Origin: Lacticaseibacillus casei DSM 20011 = JCM 1134 = ATCC 393
GTDB taxonomy: Bacteria > Bacillota > Bacilli > Lactobacillales > Lactobacillaceae
Length of the DNA stretch: 64,000 bases
Assembly (NCBI RefSeq): GCF_000829055.1
Contig: NZ_AP012544.1
Span: 1,488,001-1,552,000 of the forward strand
Direction of reading: 5' to 3'
Shown here: in pieces, positions 33,204-41,869 of the stretch
Layout: every line of letters begins with the position of its first letter
Numbering within the stretch: the first letter of the stretch is position 1
Program-made: the position numbers and the translations under genes
Notes under the pieces: model-generated
Database searches by the model: none
What the model was told of the DNA's origin: nothing
The model's input: only the letters and a program-made list of their open reading frames with translations

Positions 33204-33936
33204 GCAAGAACCTCCTGACGACTGGCGTATAGCTGCCATCTGCCTCATGCACAATCAATGGCGGCATGATTCGCAAGCCATCCGGTCGTCCGGCTTTGAT
33301 GGCTGCAATCAAAACCATGTTTGCCTCTCGATCCTCGCGCGGATGAATGAATTGCAACTGCTTAGGCGCCAAACCGGCCGCGGTCAAGGTTGCTAACAAT
33401 TCCACCAAGCGTTCCGGGCGGTGAACAAAATAGGCTTTGCCTTGATACTTCAATAAATCGGCGCTGACTTTTGTCACAGTAGCGAAGTCAGTGGTTAATT
33501 CATGTCGCGCCAAAGCAAGATGATCATTCGGGTTGGTGATACTTTGGTCACTCACCTTAAAATAGGGAGGATTACACGTCACAACATCAACTGAATCCTT
33601 TGCGACCACCTGAGTTGTCTGTGCTAAATCACCCACGTGCACATCAACATTTGTTAAATAATTCAATTCAACACTGCGACGCGCCATATCTGCCAACCGC
33701 GGTTGTAATTCCACCATGGTCACCTGGCCATCTGTTTCGCGTGCCAAAAAAAGCCCGACCGCACCATTGCCAGCTGCTAAGTCCACTATTCGGCTGTGAC
33801 GCTTGACTTGGGCGAAATTGGCCAGTAAAACTGCATCTAATGAAAACGAGAATACAGCGGCACTTTGTATGATTTTAATGTTGCGACTGGCCAGCACGTC
33901 GACCCGTTCACCTGGCAATAATGACATCTCCAACAC
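33193..33936 (-). CDS. trmN6: tRNA1(Val) adenine-N6 methyltransferase family protein (TrmN6/YabB), 247 aa
   Basis: Rossmann-fold SAM methyltransferase. [15 protein letters not shown] at about 45-60 is motif I and TCNPPYFK the N6-adenine catalytic NPPY motif. Probably modifies A37 of tRNA-Val by family assignment, which is inferred. The start is GTG at 33936, six bases after GGAGG. Divergent from plsC, with the GIY-YIG gene overlapping downstream. Confidence 0.92.
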   Translation of the reverse strand: MLEMSLLPGERVDVLASRNIKIIQSAAVFSFSLDAVLLANFAQVKRHSRIVDLAAGNGAVGLFLARETDGQVTMVELQPRLADMARRSVELNYLTNVDVHVGDLAQTTQVVAKDSVDVVTCNPPYFKVSDQSITNPNDHLALARHELTTDFATVTKVSADLLKYQGKAYFVHRPERLVELLATLTAAGLAPKQLQFIHPREDREANMVLIAAIKAGRPDGLRIMPPLIVHEADGSYTPVVRRFLHGE

Positions 33937-33963
33937 CTTTTTCCTCCGAAAGCTGGTTTACAA

Positions 33964-33972
33964 TGGTATAAT
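33964..33972 (+). promoter_or_regulatory. Extended -10 promoter of plsC
   Basis: TGGTATAAT, perfect -10 with TG extension. No strong -35. Confidence 0.6.
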
Positions 33973-34009
33973 TTACCACAAAAGTTTAACCATGAAGGAA
34001 GAATAAGCC

Positions 34010-34660
34010 ATGTTTTATAGTTTTCTACGTTATGTCGTAGCCGGTTTACTCTGGCTCATTAATGGACACGTAAAGACTCAGGATAAGCAACAATTGCCTG
34101 ACGGGCCATTTGTCCTGGTTGCGCCTCACCGCTCCTGGCTCGACCCGGTTTTCCTCGCACTTGCCTCTTGGCCGCACCATTTTTCATTTATGGCAAAAAG
34201 CGAATTGTTTAAAAATCCCCTGTTGCGCTGGTTACTTGTTAAAGTTGGGGCTTTCCCGGTTGATCGTGCGCATCCCGGTCCCAGTGCCATCAAGGTTCCG
34301 GTCCGTGCTTTAAAGCAGGAAAATAAGGCGCTAATGATTTTCCCTACCGGCTCGCGTTACTCCGCGGATATGAAAGGCGGGGCGATTCTGATTGCCAAGT
34401 TGGCAAAAGCGCCGATTGTACCGGCTGTCTATCAAGGCCCGGGAACTTTTTGGTCATTGTTTAAACGTAAACCTGCAATTGTCCGTTTCGGATCACCGGT
34501 TGAGCCTCCAAAAGGTCGGCTGACTGACGAAGCGCTCGCAACCTTTAGCGATCAGTTGCAAGAAAAGTTTGCGGCGTTAGATCACGCGATCAATCCGGAT
34601 TATAAGTACATCCCTGATAAGAAGAAATATCTGGAAGAAAAAGAACATGGTGACGTTTGA
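34010..34660 (+). CDS. plsC: 1-acyl-sn-glycerol-3-phosphate acyltransferase PlsC, 216 aa
   Basis: Second acylation of glycerol-3-phosphate in phospholipid synthesis, membrane associated. HRSWLD at 40-45 is the HX4D catalytic motif, and FPTGSR at 111-116 takes the place of the usual FPEGTRS (motif III), with Thr for Glu. An N-terminal hydrophobic segment (about 4-20) would anchor it. Start ATG follows AAGGAAG. It ends at a terminator just after the stop. Confidence 0.92.
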   Translation: MFYSFLRYVVAGLLWLINGHVKTQDKQQLPDGPFVLVAPHRSWLDPVFLALASWPHHFSFMAKSELFKNPLLRWLLVKVGAFPVDRAHPGPSAIKVPVRALKQENKALMIFPTGSRYSADMKGGAILIAKLAKAPIVPAVYQGPGTFWSLFKRKPAIVRFGSPVEPPKGRLTDEALATFSDQLQEKFAALDHAINPDYKYIPDKKKYLEEKEHGDV

Positions 34661-34683
34661 GGTTCGCTTGTCGAACCTTTTTC
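34660..34683 (+). terminator. Terminator of plsC
   Basis: AGGTTCG pairs with CGAACCT over a 5-base loop and runs into TTTTTCG. The stem overlaps the stop codon. Confidence 0.85.
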
Positions 34684-34759
34684 GTTGGATGGGCTTGTGT
34701 TGAACCGTTTGATGTTATGTGCTTTTGGGTGTAGTACCCGGTGAACGTTCAGCCCCCTC

Positions 34760-34794
34760 AACGCGTTCGCCGATACAGGAGTTGGCTCACGCTC
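34760..34794. repeat. Deletion remnant of the palindromic element (copy D)
   Basis: AACGCGTTCGCCG and GGCTCACGCTC, the outer arms of the element, sit 11 bases apart; the core stem and middle arms are gone. The left part matches copy F base for base up to GGAGT. Confidence 0.75.
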
Positions 34795-34801
34795 ACTTCT
34801 T

Positions 34802-34823
34802 CATAACGCGCTCCCCGGCGCAG
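34802..34823. repeat. Left-arm fragment of the palindromic element (copy D2)
   Basis: ATAACGCGCTCCCCGGCGCA is identical to the left end of copy G (58815). It lies immediately before the ribosome site of the permease gene. Confidence 0.75.
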
Positions 34824-34845
34824 AATAGAAAGGACAAGTATCCTT

Positions 34846-36240
34846 ATGAATCTTTGGAAAAGAATGACCCGTAAGCCAGACTTGGCGGCCGCACTTAAAG
34901 CTGATGATTTACTGACACGAAGCTTAACGACGCGAGATTTGATTGCATTAGGCATTGGTGCCGTTATCGGTACTGGGATTTTTATTTTGCCTGGTACCGT
35001 TGCCGCTACAACGAGTGGCCCGGCAATCACGATAGCGTTCATTTTGGCGGCGGTTGTGTGTTCATTGGCTGCCATGTGTTATGCGGAATTTGCCTCGGCA
35101 CTGCCGGTGGCGGGTTCGGCTTATGCGTATGGCAATATTGTTTTCGGTCAGGTTTTTGGTTGGATCATTGGTTGGGCTTTGATTCTTGAATACATGTTGG
35201 CGGTTGCCGCGGTTTCGACTAGTTTTTCTGCCTACTTTGCCAGTTTGCTGACCGGTTTTCATATCCATCTGCCCGCAGCGATTGCCGGACCGTTCTCACC
35301 TAGCCACGGTACTTATGTCAATCTGATTGCCGTTCTTGTCGTTTTGTTAATCGGCATTATGCTTTCGCGTGGCATGCAGTCTTCGATGGCGATCAATCGA
35401 CTCATGGTTTTAGTTAAATTGCTTATCATTCTTATTTTTGTGATCGTCGGTTTCTTTTACGTTCAGCCGGCGAATTGGCATCCTTACCTGCCATTTGGTG
35501 CCAAAGGCGTTCTCGCCGGGGCCGCCATGGTTTTCTTTGCCTACCTTGGCTTTGATGCGGTGTCGGCCTCAGCTCCTGAAGTAAAGCAGCCTCAACGCAC
35601 CTTGCCTCGGGGAATTATCGGTACCTTGATCATCGCCACGATCTTATATGTTTTAGTCGCCATTGTCTTGACAGGGATGGTGCCATTTACCAAACTGGAC
35701 GTAGCTGATCCGGTTGCGTTTGCGCTCGGTGCGGTTCGTTTACGCGGTCTTGGCGGTTTCATTTCGGTGGGTGCACTGGCAGGTATGTTCACCATGATGG
35801 TCACGATGATTTACAGCTCATCCCGATTGATTTATGCTATTGGCCGTGATGGCTTGCTTCCCCGTTGGTTCGGTCATATTAGCGGACATCTACCGGAAAA
35901 TGCCCTCTGGACAGTGGTTGCGATTATCGCGATCATGGGCGGGCTGGTGCCGCTAAACCAGCTGGTCAACCTTGTTAACATCGGCACGCTGATTGCATTC
36001 GCGTTTGTGTCCATCGGCATCATCCCGTTACGGCGACATAAAGCCATCACTAACGACGGCTTTCACGTCCCTGGTTACCCAGTGACGCCAATCGTGTCGT
36101 TTCTCTTTTGCCTGTTGCTCATGACCCAATTAAGTGTTGAAACCTGGCTTATGAGTCTCGCGTGGTTTGCGTTTGGCTTGGTCATTTATTTCAGCTATGG
36201 CATCAGACACGGGCACGTTTCCGAAGCAAAAATCAGGTAA
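34846..36240 (+). CDS. Amino-acid permease, APC superfamily (cationic amino-acid transporter type), 464 aa
   Basis: About 12 membrane segments. The first has the APC helix-1 motif GIGAVIGTGIFILPG at about 44-58, and the EVKQPQRTLPRGI motif in the loop after helix 6 is present. The N-terminus is basic (RMTRKPDLAAALKADD) as in cationic amino-acid transporter-like members (YfnA/YhdG type). The substrate is not visible in the sequence. AAAGGAC is upstream of the ATG. The DUF1003 gene follows 38 bases later. Confidence 0.9.
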   Translation: MNLWKRMTRKPDLAAALKADDLLTRSLTTRDLIALGIGAVIGTGIFILPGTVAATTSGPAITIAFILAAVVCSLAAMCYAEFASALPVAGSAYAYGNIVFGQVFGWIIGWALILEYMLAVAAVSTSFSAYFASLLTGFHIHLPAAIAGPFSPSHGTYVNLIAVLVVLLIGIMLSRGMQSSMAINRLMVLVKLLIILIFVIVGFFYVQPANWHPYLPFGAKGVLAGAAMVFFAYLGFDAVSASAPEVKQPQRTLPRGIIGTLIIATILYVLVAIVLTGMVPFTKLDVADPVAFALGAVRLRGLGGFISVGALAGMFTMMVTMIYSSSRLIYAIGRDGLLPRWFGHISGHLPENALWTVVAIIAIMGGLVPLNQLVNLVNIGTLIAFAFVSIGIIPLRRHKAITNDGFHVPGYPVTPIVSFLFCLLLMTQLSVETWLMSLAWFAFGLVIYFSYGIRHGHVSEAKIR

Positions 36241-36278
36241 CAATCAACATCATATTTACTTAAGAGAGGAAAATAATA

Positions 36279-37061
36279 TTGGTCAATAAACAAACAGCAA
36301 CCTGCCTTGTTGATGGTCAAGTATATGCCATCAGTGATGGGCTTTTCTTAAGTGATCTGGAAACTAAACTTGTCAATATCATCAAAAATGATTATCCCAA
36401 GGCCACTAAGAACAGTTTTATCTGCAATTCGCATTTATTAAATTATCGGCTTGAACGGATGCGACGCCAACAACGCCAAGATGAGCGGGCACATGAAAAG
36501 ATCAACCGCAAAATGTCGCAAGCGTTGGTCAAGGATGATTTTCAACTGACCGATGTTTACGACAACATGGAAGCAACGAACACATTCGGCGAACGAATTG
36601 CTGACGCGGTTGCCAAGTATACCGGCTCATGGCCGTTTATCATCATCTTCTCCGGCTTCATGGTGGTTTGGATGATTCTCAACACTGTGGGCATCTTTGG
36701 CCATAAGTTTGATCCGTTCCCGTTCATTTTATTAAACCTCTTTTTGAGTATGGTAGCAGCATTACAGGCACCGCTCATTATGATGAGTCAGAACCGGGCG
36801 GCTGAGTATGATCGACTCGAAGCCAAGAATGACTATCATGTTAATCTTAAGTCGGAAGAAGAGATTCGCTTACTTCATTCCAAACTGGACCACATTATTG
36901 CCGATGACAACCCGAATTTATTTGAAAGTCAGCGCCTGACAGTTGAGGTTATGGGCGAAATGGTCAACCAGTTGACGGAAACCCGCCAACAGCTTGAACT
37001 ACTTAAAGCCAGTCAGGATGAAACCGACAAGGCCGTGCACGAGGAAAAATCGAAAAAATAA
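36279..37061 (+). CDS. DUF1003 membrane protein, 260 aa
   Basis: Unknown function. TTG start eight bases after GAGAGGA. Residues about 1-80 form a soluble N-terminal part with two cysteines. Residues about 105-165 carry the DUF1003 membrane domain: GERIADAVAKYTGSWPFII, a second helix and PFPFILLNLFLSMVAALQAPLIMMSQNR, with the conserved ANDYHVNLKSEEEI-type segment after it. The C-terminal 70 residues are likely coiled coil. Probably in one transcript with the permease. Confidence 0.88.
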   Translation: MVNKQTATCLVDGQVYAISDGLFLSDLETKLVNIIKNDYPKATKNSFICNSHLLNYRLERMRRQQRQDERAHEKINRKMSQALVKDDFQLTDVYDNMEATNTFGERIADAVAKYTGSWPFIIIFSGFMVVWMILNTVGIFGHKFDPFPFILLNLFLSMVAALQAPLIMMSQNRAAEYDRLEAKNDYHVNLKSEEEIRLLHSKLDHIIADDNPNLFESQRLTVEVMGEMVNQLTETRQQLELLKASQDETDKAVHEEKSKK

Positions 37062-37121
37062 AACATCCCTATTTGGCGTGGCATGTGATGCCCACTCACC
37101 AAGCAGCGGATGTTCTTTTTT
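37062..37121. terminator. Terminator between converging DUF1003 and ABC exporter genes
   Basis: AACATCC pairs with GGATGTT with a large inner hairpin (GTGGCAT / ATGCCCAC), followed by TCTTTTTT on the plus strand. It can act for the plus-strand gene; on the minus strand an A-rich flank also gives T. Confidence 0.7.
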
Positions 37122-37143
37122 ACACCAAATTTTCGGATAACCA

Positions 37144-38952
37144 TCATTTGTCAGTGGATTCAGCGCCACTGTCACCGACTTGCAGATGATACATTTCATA
37201 ATAGCGACCATGTTTAGCCAATAAGGATTCATGCGTCCCACGTTCGACAATTCGCCCGGCATTCAGTACCAAAATAAGGTTGGCATCCTGAATAGTCGAA
37301 AGACGATGGGCAATGGCGATCGTCGTCCGTCCCTGTCGAATACGCCGCAAGCCCTCCTGAATCACTGACTCGGTTTCTGTGTCGATATTGGCAGTTGCCT
37401 CATCCAAGACGAGAATCTTGGGATTCGTCACAACCGTGCGGGCGAATGAAATGAGCTGCCGTTCGCCGCTGGAAAACTCGCTCCCGCCTTCAATAACCTT
37501 GGCATGATAACGATCCGGTAATTTGTTGATGAAGCGATCCGCCTGAACGAATTCTGCCGCTTGCTGAACCTGCTGATCCGTAATCTGATCATTGAACAAG
37601 CGAATATTGCTACTGATATCCCCATAAAACATGAAGGAATCCTGCAGCACCAAACCAAGCTTCTTCCGCAATTCTTCCATCGGGTAATCACGAATGTCGA
37701 CATCATCAATCAAAATCTGCCCTTTGCCAAACTCGTAAAAGCGCATCATGACATTGATAATCGAACTTTTACCTGATCCGGTATGCCCGACTAATGCCAC
37801 CGTCTCACCGGGGTTGGCGACAAAACTGATATCATGCAGAATATCGTGCTTACCATCATAAGCAAAACTAACGTGACGGAATTCGATTTTCCCTTGCTGA
37901 ATCACCGCATGGGCATTAGGGTGCTGTGCAGGCGCGTATTCTTTGCTGTCCAAAATCCGGAAAATTCGGCTGCCGGCAACCACCCCGTCTTGTAGAAACG
38001 AGAGACTATCCATCATGTTCACCATCGGATTGAAGAAATTGGCAGTATACGTGGTGAATGCGTATACCAAACCTGCTTCGACGTAACTATGCATGGAAAT
38101 CAGCCCGAACGTCCACAAAACCGCAATCAATGCGAATGAATATAACAAGTTGATCACAGACGACAGCAGCAAGGAGTTCACTCGAATCATGGCCTTACGA
38201 GCATCCAGGTATTCCTGATTAGTTGCCTCAAACTCACGGCTGATCCGATTCTCCTGCCGAAATTGCTGAATAATGCTGATGCCTTCAATCGACTCATTTA
38301 GCTGGGTATTCAACTCGGAAAGCTTTTCGCGCATGTGCCGATAAACTTTGGAACTATACGTGCTGTAATACCAGACGACCACTAGCAAAATAGGTAAGAA
38401 CGCCGCCACCAACAGGGCAATTTTAGGATTAGCCGCAAACATGACAGCAAAGCTACTGATGACCGAGAACAAGCCGACAATGACCGCTAAAATAACGTTC
38501 CAGAAATCAGAAAAGGTCATGGTATCATTCGTGACCCGCGAGACAATCGAGCCAGCCGGTGTCTGATCAAAATACCGCATGCCAAGTGTGTGCAGTTTGG
38601 CAAACAACTGCCGCCGTGCATCTTCAAGTCCGCGTTCAGCGCCCATGTTGAATAAAAAGGTCTGGAAGAACTGAAAGACGGCTTTGACCAAGGTGGCGAA
38701 TGCATATAAGACCGCAAACAATAGGAGAATTTTGACGGTCGCACTTTGATTCGCCAAATACCGATCCATAAAAATCTGCAGGATCTTTGGCAGTAAGACG
38801 TTCATACCTGCCAATAACGCCGCAGCAACTATCGCACCGATGAATTGACGTTTGTACGGTCGGGTAAAGCCCATGAGTCGACGCATAATCTTAATCTGTT
38901 GCCGCACCGGGATACTTTTAGACCATGCACTTTCGTAACCTTTACTTGCCAC
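37144..38952 (-). CDS. ABC exporter subunit (half-transporter), LmrD/BmrD type, 602 aa
   Basis: Six membrane segments plus a nucleotide-binding domain. Walker A GHTGSGKSS, signature FSSGERQLISFAR, Walker B ILVLDEATANID with a normal catalytic Glu, and switch His in AHRLSTI. A GTG at 38952 has GGAGGAAGG eight bases upstream; the longer frame reaching 39090 would run through the partner's 3' end and was rejected. It overlaps the partner by 11 bases, typical of a heterodimeric drug-type exporter. Substrate unknown. Confidence 0.93.
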   Translation of the reverse strand: MASKGYESAWSKSIPVRQQIKIMRRLMGFTRPYKRQFIGAIVAAALLAGMNVLLPKILQIFMDRYLANQSATVKILLLFAVLYAFATLVKAVFQFFQTFLFNMGAERGLEDARRQLFAKLHTLGMRYFDQTPAGSIVSRVTNDTMTFSDFWNVILAVIVGLFSVISSFAVMFAANPKIALLVAAFLPILLVVVWYYSTYSSKVYRHMREKLSELNTQLNESIEGISIIQQFRQENRISREFEATNQEYLDARKAMIRVNSLLLSSVINLLYSFALIAVLWTFGLISMHSYVEAGLVYAFTTYTANFFNPMVNMMDSLSFLQDGVVAGSRIFRILDSKEYAPAQHPNAHAVIQQGKIEFRHVSFAYDGKHDILHDISFVANPGETVALVGHTGSGKSSIINVMMRFYEFGKGQILIDDVDIRDYPMEELRKKLGLVLQDSFMFYGDISSNIRLFNDQITDQQVQQAAEFVQADRFINKLPDRYHAKVIEGGSEFSSGERQLISFARTVVTNPKILVLDEATANIDTETESVIQEGLRRIRQGRTTIAIAHRLSTIQDANLILVLNAGRIVERGTHESLLAKHGRYYEMYHLQVGDSGAESTDK

Positions 38953-40699
38953 GTACGTCACCTTCCTCCGCTGCTTCCATTTCCTGCTTTGCCCACATTT
39001 CGGCATACCAACCATGTTTGGCCAACAATTGGGCATGTGTACCACGCTCAATGACTTGGCCGTTTTCCAAAACAATAATTTCATCGGCATGCATCACTGA
39101 GCTCAAGCGATGAGCCGCAATGATCGTTGTTTTATGCGCGCGATCACGTTTCATGTTGGTCAGAATTTCTTCTTCGGTTTTCGCATCCACTGCTGACAAG
39201 GCATCATCCAGGATCAACAATTCAGGCGCATTGATGACCGCTCGAGCGATGGCCAAGCGTTGTTTCTGTCCGCCAGATAAGCTGACGCCTTTTTCGCCAA
39301 CCAAGGTTTCATAGCCTGATGTAAATTTTTTGATATCATCATGCACCGCACTTTCCTTGGCGGCATTTTCTACGTCTTGCTGGCCCTTTTCAAAGGCGGA
39401 AAAACGAATGTTGTCGGCTACTGTGGTTGAAAACAAAAAATTGTCTTGCGGCACATATCCGATCGAATCAAGCAGCGCATCGAGCGAATAATCTTTGATA
39501 TTATGGCCGCCAAACTCAATGAACCCATCGTAATTATCGAATTCACGCAACAGAAGTTTGAAAATCGTACTCTTGCCGGCGCCGACCTTCCCGACAATCC
39601 CGAGCGTGTTGCCTTCCAACAAGGTAAAATGAACCCGACTCAAGGCCACTTGCTGATCATTGGGGTAACTAAACTTGTTGATCTGATACCGGATATTACC
39701 ATGCGCCGGCGTGGTAATCGCGTCTTTGGCTTCGAGAATCGTCGAACGTTCCTGAAGCAGTTCGTTGACCCGATCATAGCTGGCATTCCCACGTTCAAGA
39801 ATGTTAAACAGGCGGCCAATTGCAAACATAGGCCAGACTAACGCCGAAACATAGGTCACAAATGAAACTAACTGGCCAATTGAAATTTGCCCGTGCACTA
39901 CTTGCCAGCCGCCGTAAATGATCGTAATGACATAAGTAAGCCCCATAATCAGACTAGTCGTCGGATCAAACAATGCATCAATAAAATTAACCCGGCGATT
40001 AATTTGCACGGTTCGATCGACAATCCGGTTAAAGTCGGCGGTATCCTCTGCTTCCTGGCCAAATGTCTTGATCACTTTGATGCCGCTGACACTTTCCTGC
40101 GTTTTATCATTCAACCGCGAAAATGCCGCCTGCGACTCGGAAAACGCCGCATGCAGTCTGGTGCCTAACTTACGCGCCATCACGGCCAGCAGAGGCATCG
40201 GCAAAATCGCCACAATCGTCAGACGCCAATCAACGACCAAAATCATCGCGATAATGGTCGTGCCTCCGGTAATGAACGAATCAAATAAGGTCAAAATTCC
40301 GGCACCAGCCACGTTTTGCACCGCGTTTAAATCATTGGTAGCATGTGCCATCAAATCCCCGGTGCGATGTTTTTGATAAAAAGTCGCGTCCATTTTCATA
40401 AAATGCCAAAATAAACGGGTCCGCAACGTGCGCTCCAACTTTACGGCCCCGCCCCAGATTGCATTCCGCCACCCATAACGGAAGAGATATTGCGCAATCC
40501 CGGAGAACAGCAGCAGCCCCAGCATAAGGGCAAGATAATCGCCTGTCAGCCGTGATTTACTCATTGCATCAACCAGATCACCGATGACCTTTGGCGGAAT
40601 TAAATTAACCAACGCGACTAATAGTAAAAAAGTCACACCTAACAGATAACGCCGCCACTCCTGTTTGAAATACCACCCTAATTTTCTAAAAATTCCCAC
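38942..40699 (-). CDS. ABC exporter subunit (half-transporter), LmrC/BmrC type, 585 aa
   Basis: Partner of the gene at 37144. Six membrane segments and a nucleotide-binding domain with Walker A GKVGAGKST, signature LSGGQKQRLAIAR and Walker B LLILDDALSAVD, where Asp stands in place of the catalytic Glu. The family's heterodimeric exporters have one such degenerate site, so this and the partner form one canonical and one weak ATP site. The GTG at 40699 has AAGGAG seven bases upstream; an ATG two codons earlier is too close. Confidence 0.93.
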   Translation of the reverse strand: MGIFRKLGWYFKQEWRRYLLGVTFLLLVALVNLIPPKVIGDLVDAMSKSRLTGDYLALMLGLLLFSGIAQYLFRYGWRNAIWGGAVKLERTLRTRLFWHFMKMDATFYQKHRTGDLMAHATNDLNAVQNVAGAGILTLFDSFITGGTTIIAMILVVDWRLTIVAILPMPLLAVMARKLGTRLHAAFSESQAAFSRLNDKTQESVSGIKVIKTFGQEAEDTADFNRIVDRTVQINRRVNFIDALFDPTTSLIMGLTYVITIIYGGWQVVHGQISIGQLVSFVTYVSALVWPMFAIGRLFNILERGNASYDRVNELLQERSTILEAKDAITTPAHGNIRYQINKFSYPNDQQVALSRVHFTLLEGNTLGIVGKVGAGKSTIFKLLLREFDNYDGFIEFGGHNIKDYSLDALLDSIGYVPQDNFLFSTTVADNIRFSAFEKGQQDVENAAKESAVHDDIKKFTSGYETLVGEKGVSLSGGQKQRLAIARAVINAPELLILDDALSAVDAKTEEEILTNMKRDRAHKTTIIAAHRLSSVMHADEIIVLENGQVIERGTHAQLLAKHGWYAEMWAKQEMEAAEEGDVRGK

Positions 40700-40720
40700 A
40701 ACCATGCTCCTTAAATTGCC

Positions 40721-40823
40721 AGCCTGATTCGCGCGTTCAGAAACAGGCTTTTTGCTTTATGAAATAAATGACTTATGTTTTCTCATAAGCGCCGTTAGTT
40801 ATGAATATTCTCTCATGATAGCA
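40721..40823 (-). promoter_or_regulatory. Promoter and structured leader of the ABC exporter pair
   Basis: Minus strand TGCTATCAT (extended -10, 40815-40823). The leader then carries CTTATG / CATAAG (40772-40789) and AGCCTG / CAGGCT (40721-40749), both perfect 6-bp stems, before the ribosome site. A nine-codon open frame (start at the first stem) lies between them; its ribosome site is weak. It resembles leader-based control of bmrCD, but that is inference. Confidence 0.45.
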
Positions 40824-40842
40824 CAAACATCGTTAGGACGCG

Positions 40843-40880
40843 AAAACGCGATGACAGAAAAGATCTCTGTCACCGCGTTT
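40843..40880 (-). terminator. Terminator of yneF
   Basis: Minus strand AAACGCGGTGACAGA pairs with TCTGTCATCGCGTTT over a short loop, followed by TCGCG. The T run is short, so it may be weak or bidirectional. Confidence 0.7.
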
Positions 40881-40889
40881 CCTTAGCAA

Positions 40890-41111
40890 TTACTTAGCAT
40901 TACGTTGGGCTTGTTTCATTTGCGCCATCATTTGGTTCAGTTTCTTAGCAGATGGCTTTTGCCCCATTTGCATCATCATGGTGCGCAGCATGTCTTCGTT
41001 CACAGGCGGATTATCTTGAAAATACTTTTTCATATATGCCCGTGCGCCGAAGAATCCGCCTGCCAAGCCGACCAGTAACGCAATGATCCCCACAAGTATT
41101 GTGATTAGCAA
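40890..41111 (-). CDS. yneF: YneF-family small membrane protein (UPF0154), 73 aa
   Basis: One hydrophobic segment at about residues 3-25 ([25 protein letters not shown]) and a Met/Gln/Lys-rich cytoplasmic tail with [21 protein letters not shown], the family signature. TTG at 41111 has AAGGAGG seven bases upstream; the longer ATG start would place the ribosome site in the coding region. Function unknown. Confidence 0.9.
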   Translation of the reverse strand: MLITILVGIIALLVGLAGGFFGARAYMKKYFQDNPPVNEDMLRTMMMQMGQKPSAKKLNQMMAQMKQAQRNAK

Positions 41112-41171
41112 TGTGCGGCCTCCTTCAAGTTTCATTTCTCATTGTACTAAAGCGCTTTGTTGTTGAAAAGA

Positions 41172-41417
41172 CTAATCTTTTCGCCAACCATGTTCGCGTT
41201 GAATTTTTTGGACTTTCTTGCTGGTAATTTCATGTCCTTTTTTATCAAAAACCTGCGTGTGCTCGATTTGATCGCGTAAACCGGCACGAAAATCTTTTAA
41301 ATAAGCTTCACGTAGCTGTTGACGTTCGATTTTTTCCTCAGGTGTCAACCCTACGCTACGATCTTTCTTGGCTAATTCATTGATCCGATCCAGTCGTTCT
41401 TGTGGTTGTTGTGCCAT
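41172..41417 (-). CDS. ynzC: YnzC-family protein (DUF896/UPF0291), 81 aa
   Basis: Small basic helical protein. INELAKKDRSVGLTPEEKIERQQLREAYLKDFRA at residues about 12-45 is the family core. Its B. subtilis relative is SOS-induced beside lexA; no lexA gene or clear LexA box is seen here. Two adjacent ATGs (41420, 41417); the second fits AGGGGG spacing. It follows the 58-residue ORF by 31 bases. Confidence 0.88.
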   Translation of the reverse strand: MAQQPQERLDRINELAKKDRSVGLTPEEKIERQQLREAYLKDFRAGLRDQIEHTQVFDKKGHEITSKKVQKIQREHGWRKD

Positions 41418-41448
41418 CATGTTGCCCCCTAAGTTTTACTAGCATCAC

Positions 41449-41625
41449 TTAATTTAGTTGAACCGCGTGGTAGTGATAATTTGCGGCTTCATGATCAGGA
41501 TACGGCGCATTTTGTAACATCGCAACATATTCTGCGGCACGGCGCCGAGAAGAGAAGGCTTTGAGCAACTCGATAGGTGCCAAGCGGTCCGCGTAGTAGA
41601 CAACATAAATCAACTGATCGTTCAT
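41449..41625 (-). CDS. Small hypothetical protein, 58 aa
   Basis: A short ORF that falls below a 60-residue cut-off. The ATG at 41625 follows GAGGTGAAGG. The protein has hydrophobic and charged residues mixed, with VVYYADRLAPIELLKAFSSR at about 8-27 and a His/Tyr-rich end (HYHAVQLN). It overlaps no other gene, has normal codon use, and lies 31 bases upstream of ynzC on the same strand, so the two probably form one transcript. Function unknown. Confidence 0.72.
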   Translation of the reverse strand: MNDQLIYVVYYADRLAPIELLKAFSSRRRAAEYVAMLQNAPYPDHEAANYHYHAVQLN

Positions 41626-41714
41626 GAGCCTTCACCTCGAGTCTGTCGTGGCGCGGTGATCGAGTGTTTTTTCTCTGGTGTGGCGAAGTTGGGCTAGAAA
41701 TTTCGATGAGTCTC

Positions 41715-41834
41715 ATAACGCGTTCACCGGCGCAGAAGTCTGCGTGTAAGGACCTTGGTCGCAATGGCCAAAGCCCGGCCATTACGCCCAAGGCCACTTA
41801 CACTCCGACTTCTAAACGCGCCGGTTCACGCTCA
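41715..41834. repeat. Dispersed palindromic element, copy E
   Basis: About 120 bp, opposite orientation to A-C. Read on the minus strand it begins GAGCGTGAACCGGCGCG right after the rplS terminator. Middle arm GAAGTC pairs with GACTTC; outer ACCGGCGC pairs with GCGCCGGT. Flanks an AACGCGTTATGAG end. Confidence 0.9.
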
Positions 41835-41837
41835 AAA

Positions 41838-41861
41838 CAAAAAAAGACCGTTTCCGGCCTT
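41838..41861 (-). terminator. Terminator of rplS
   Basis: Minus strand GGCCG-GAAA-CGGTC followed by TTTTTTTG. Confidence 0.88.
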
Positions 41862-41869
41862 TTCCAAGA

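Noticed and set aside
41495..41797. Minus-strand frame of 100 codons
   Set aside because: It runs through repeat copy E; the better frame in this gap is the 58-residue gene at 41449-41625.
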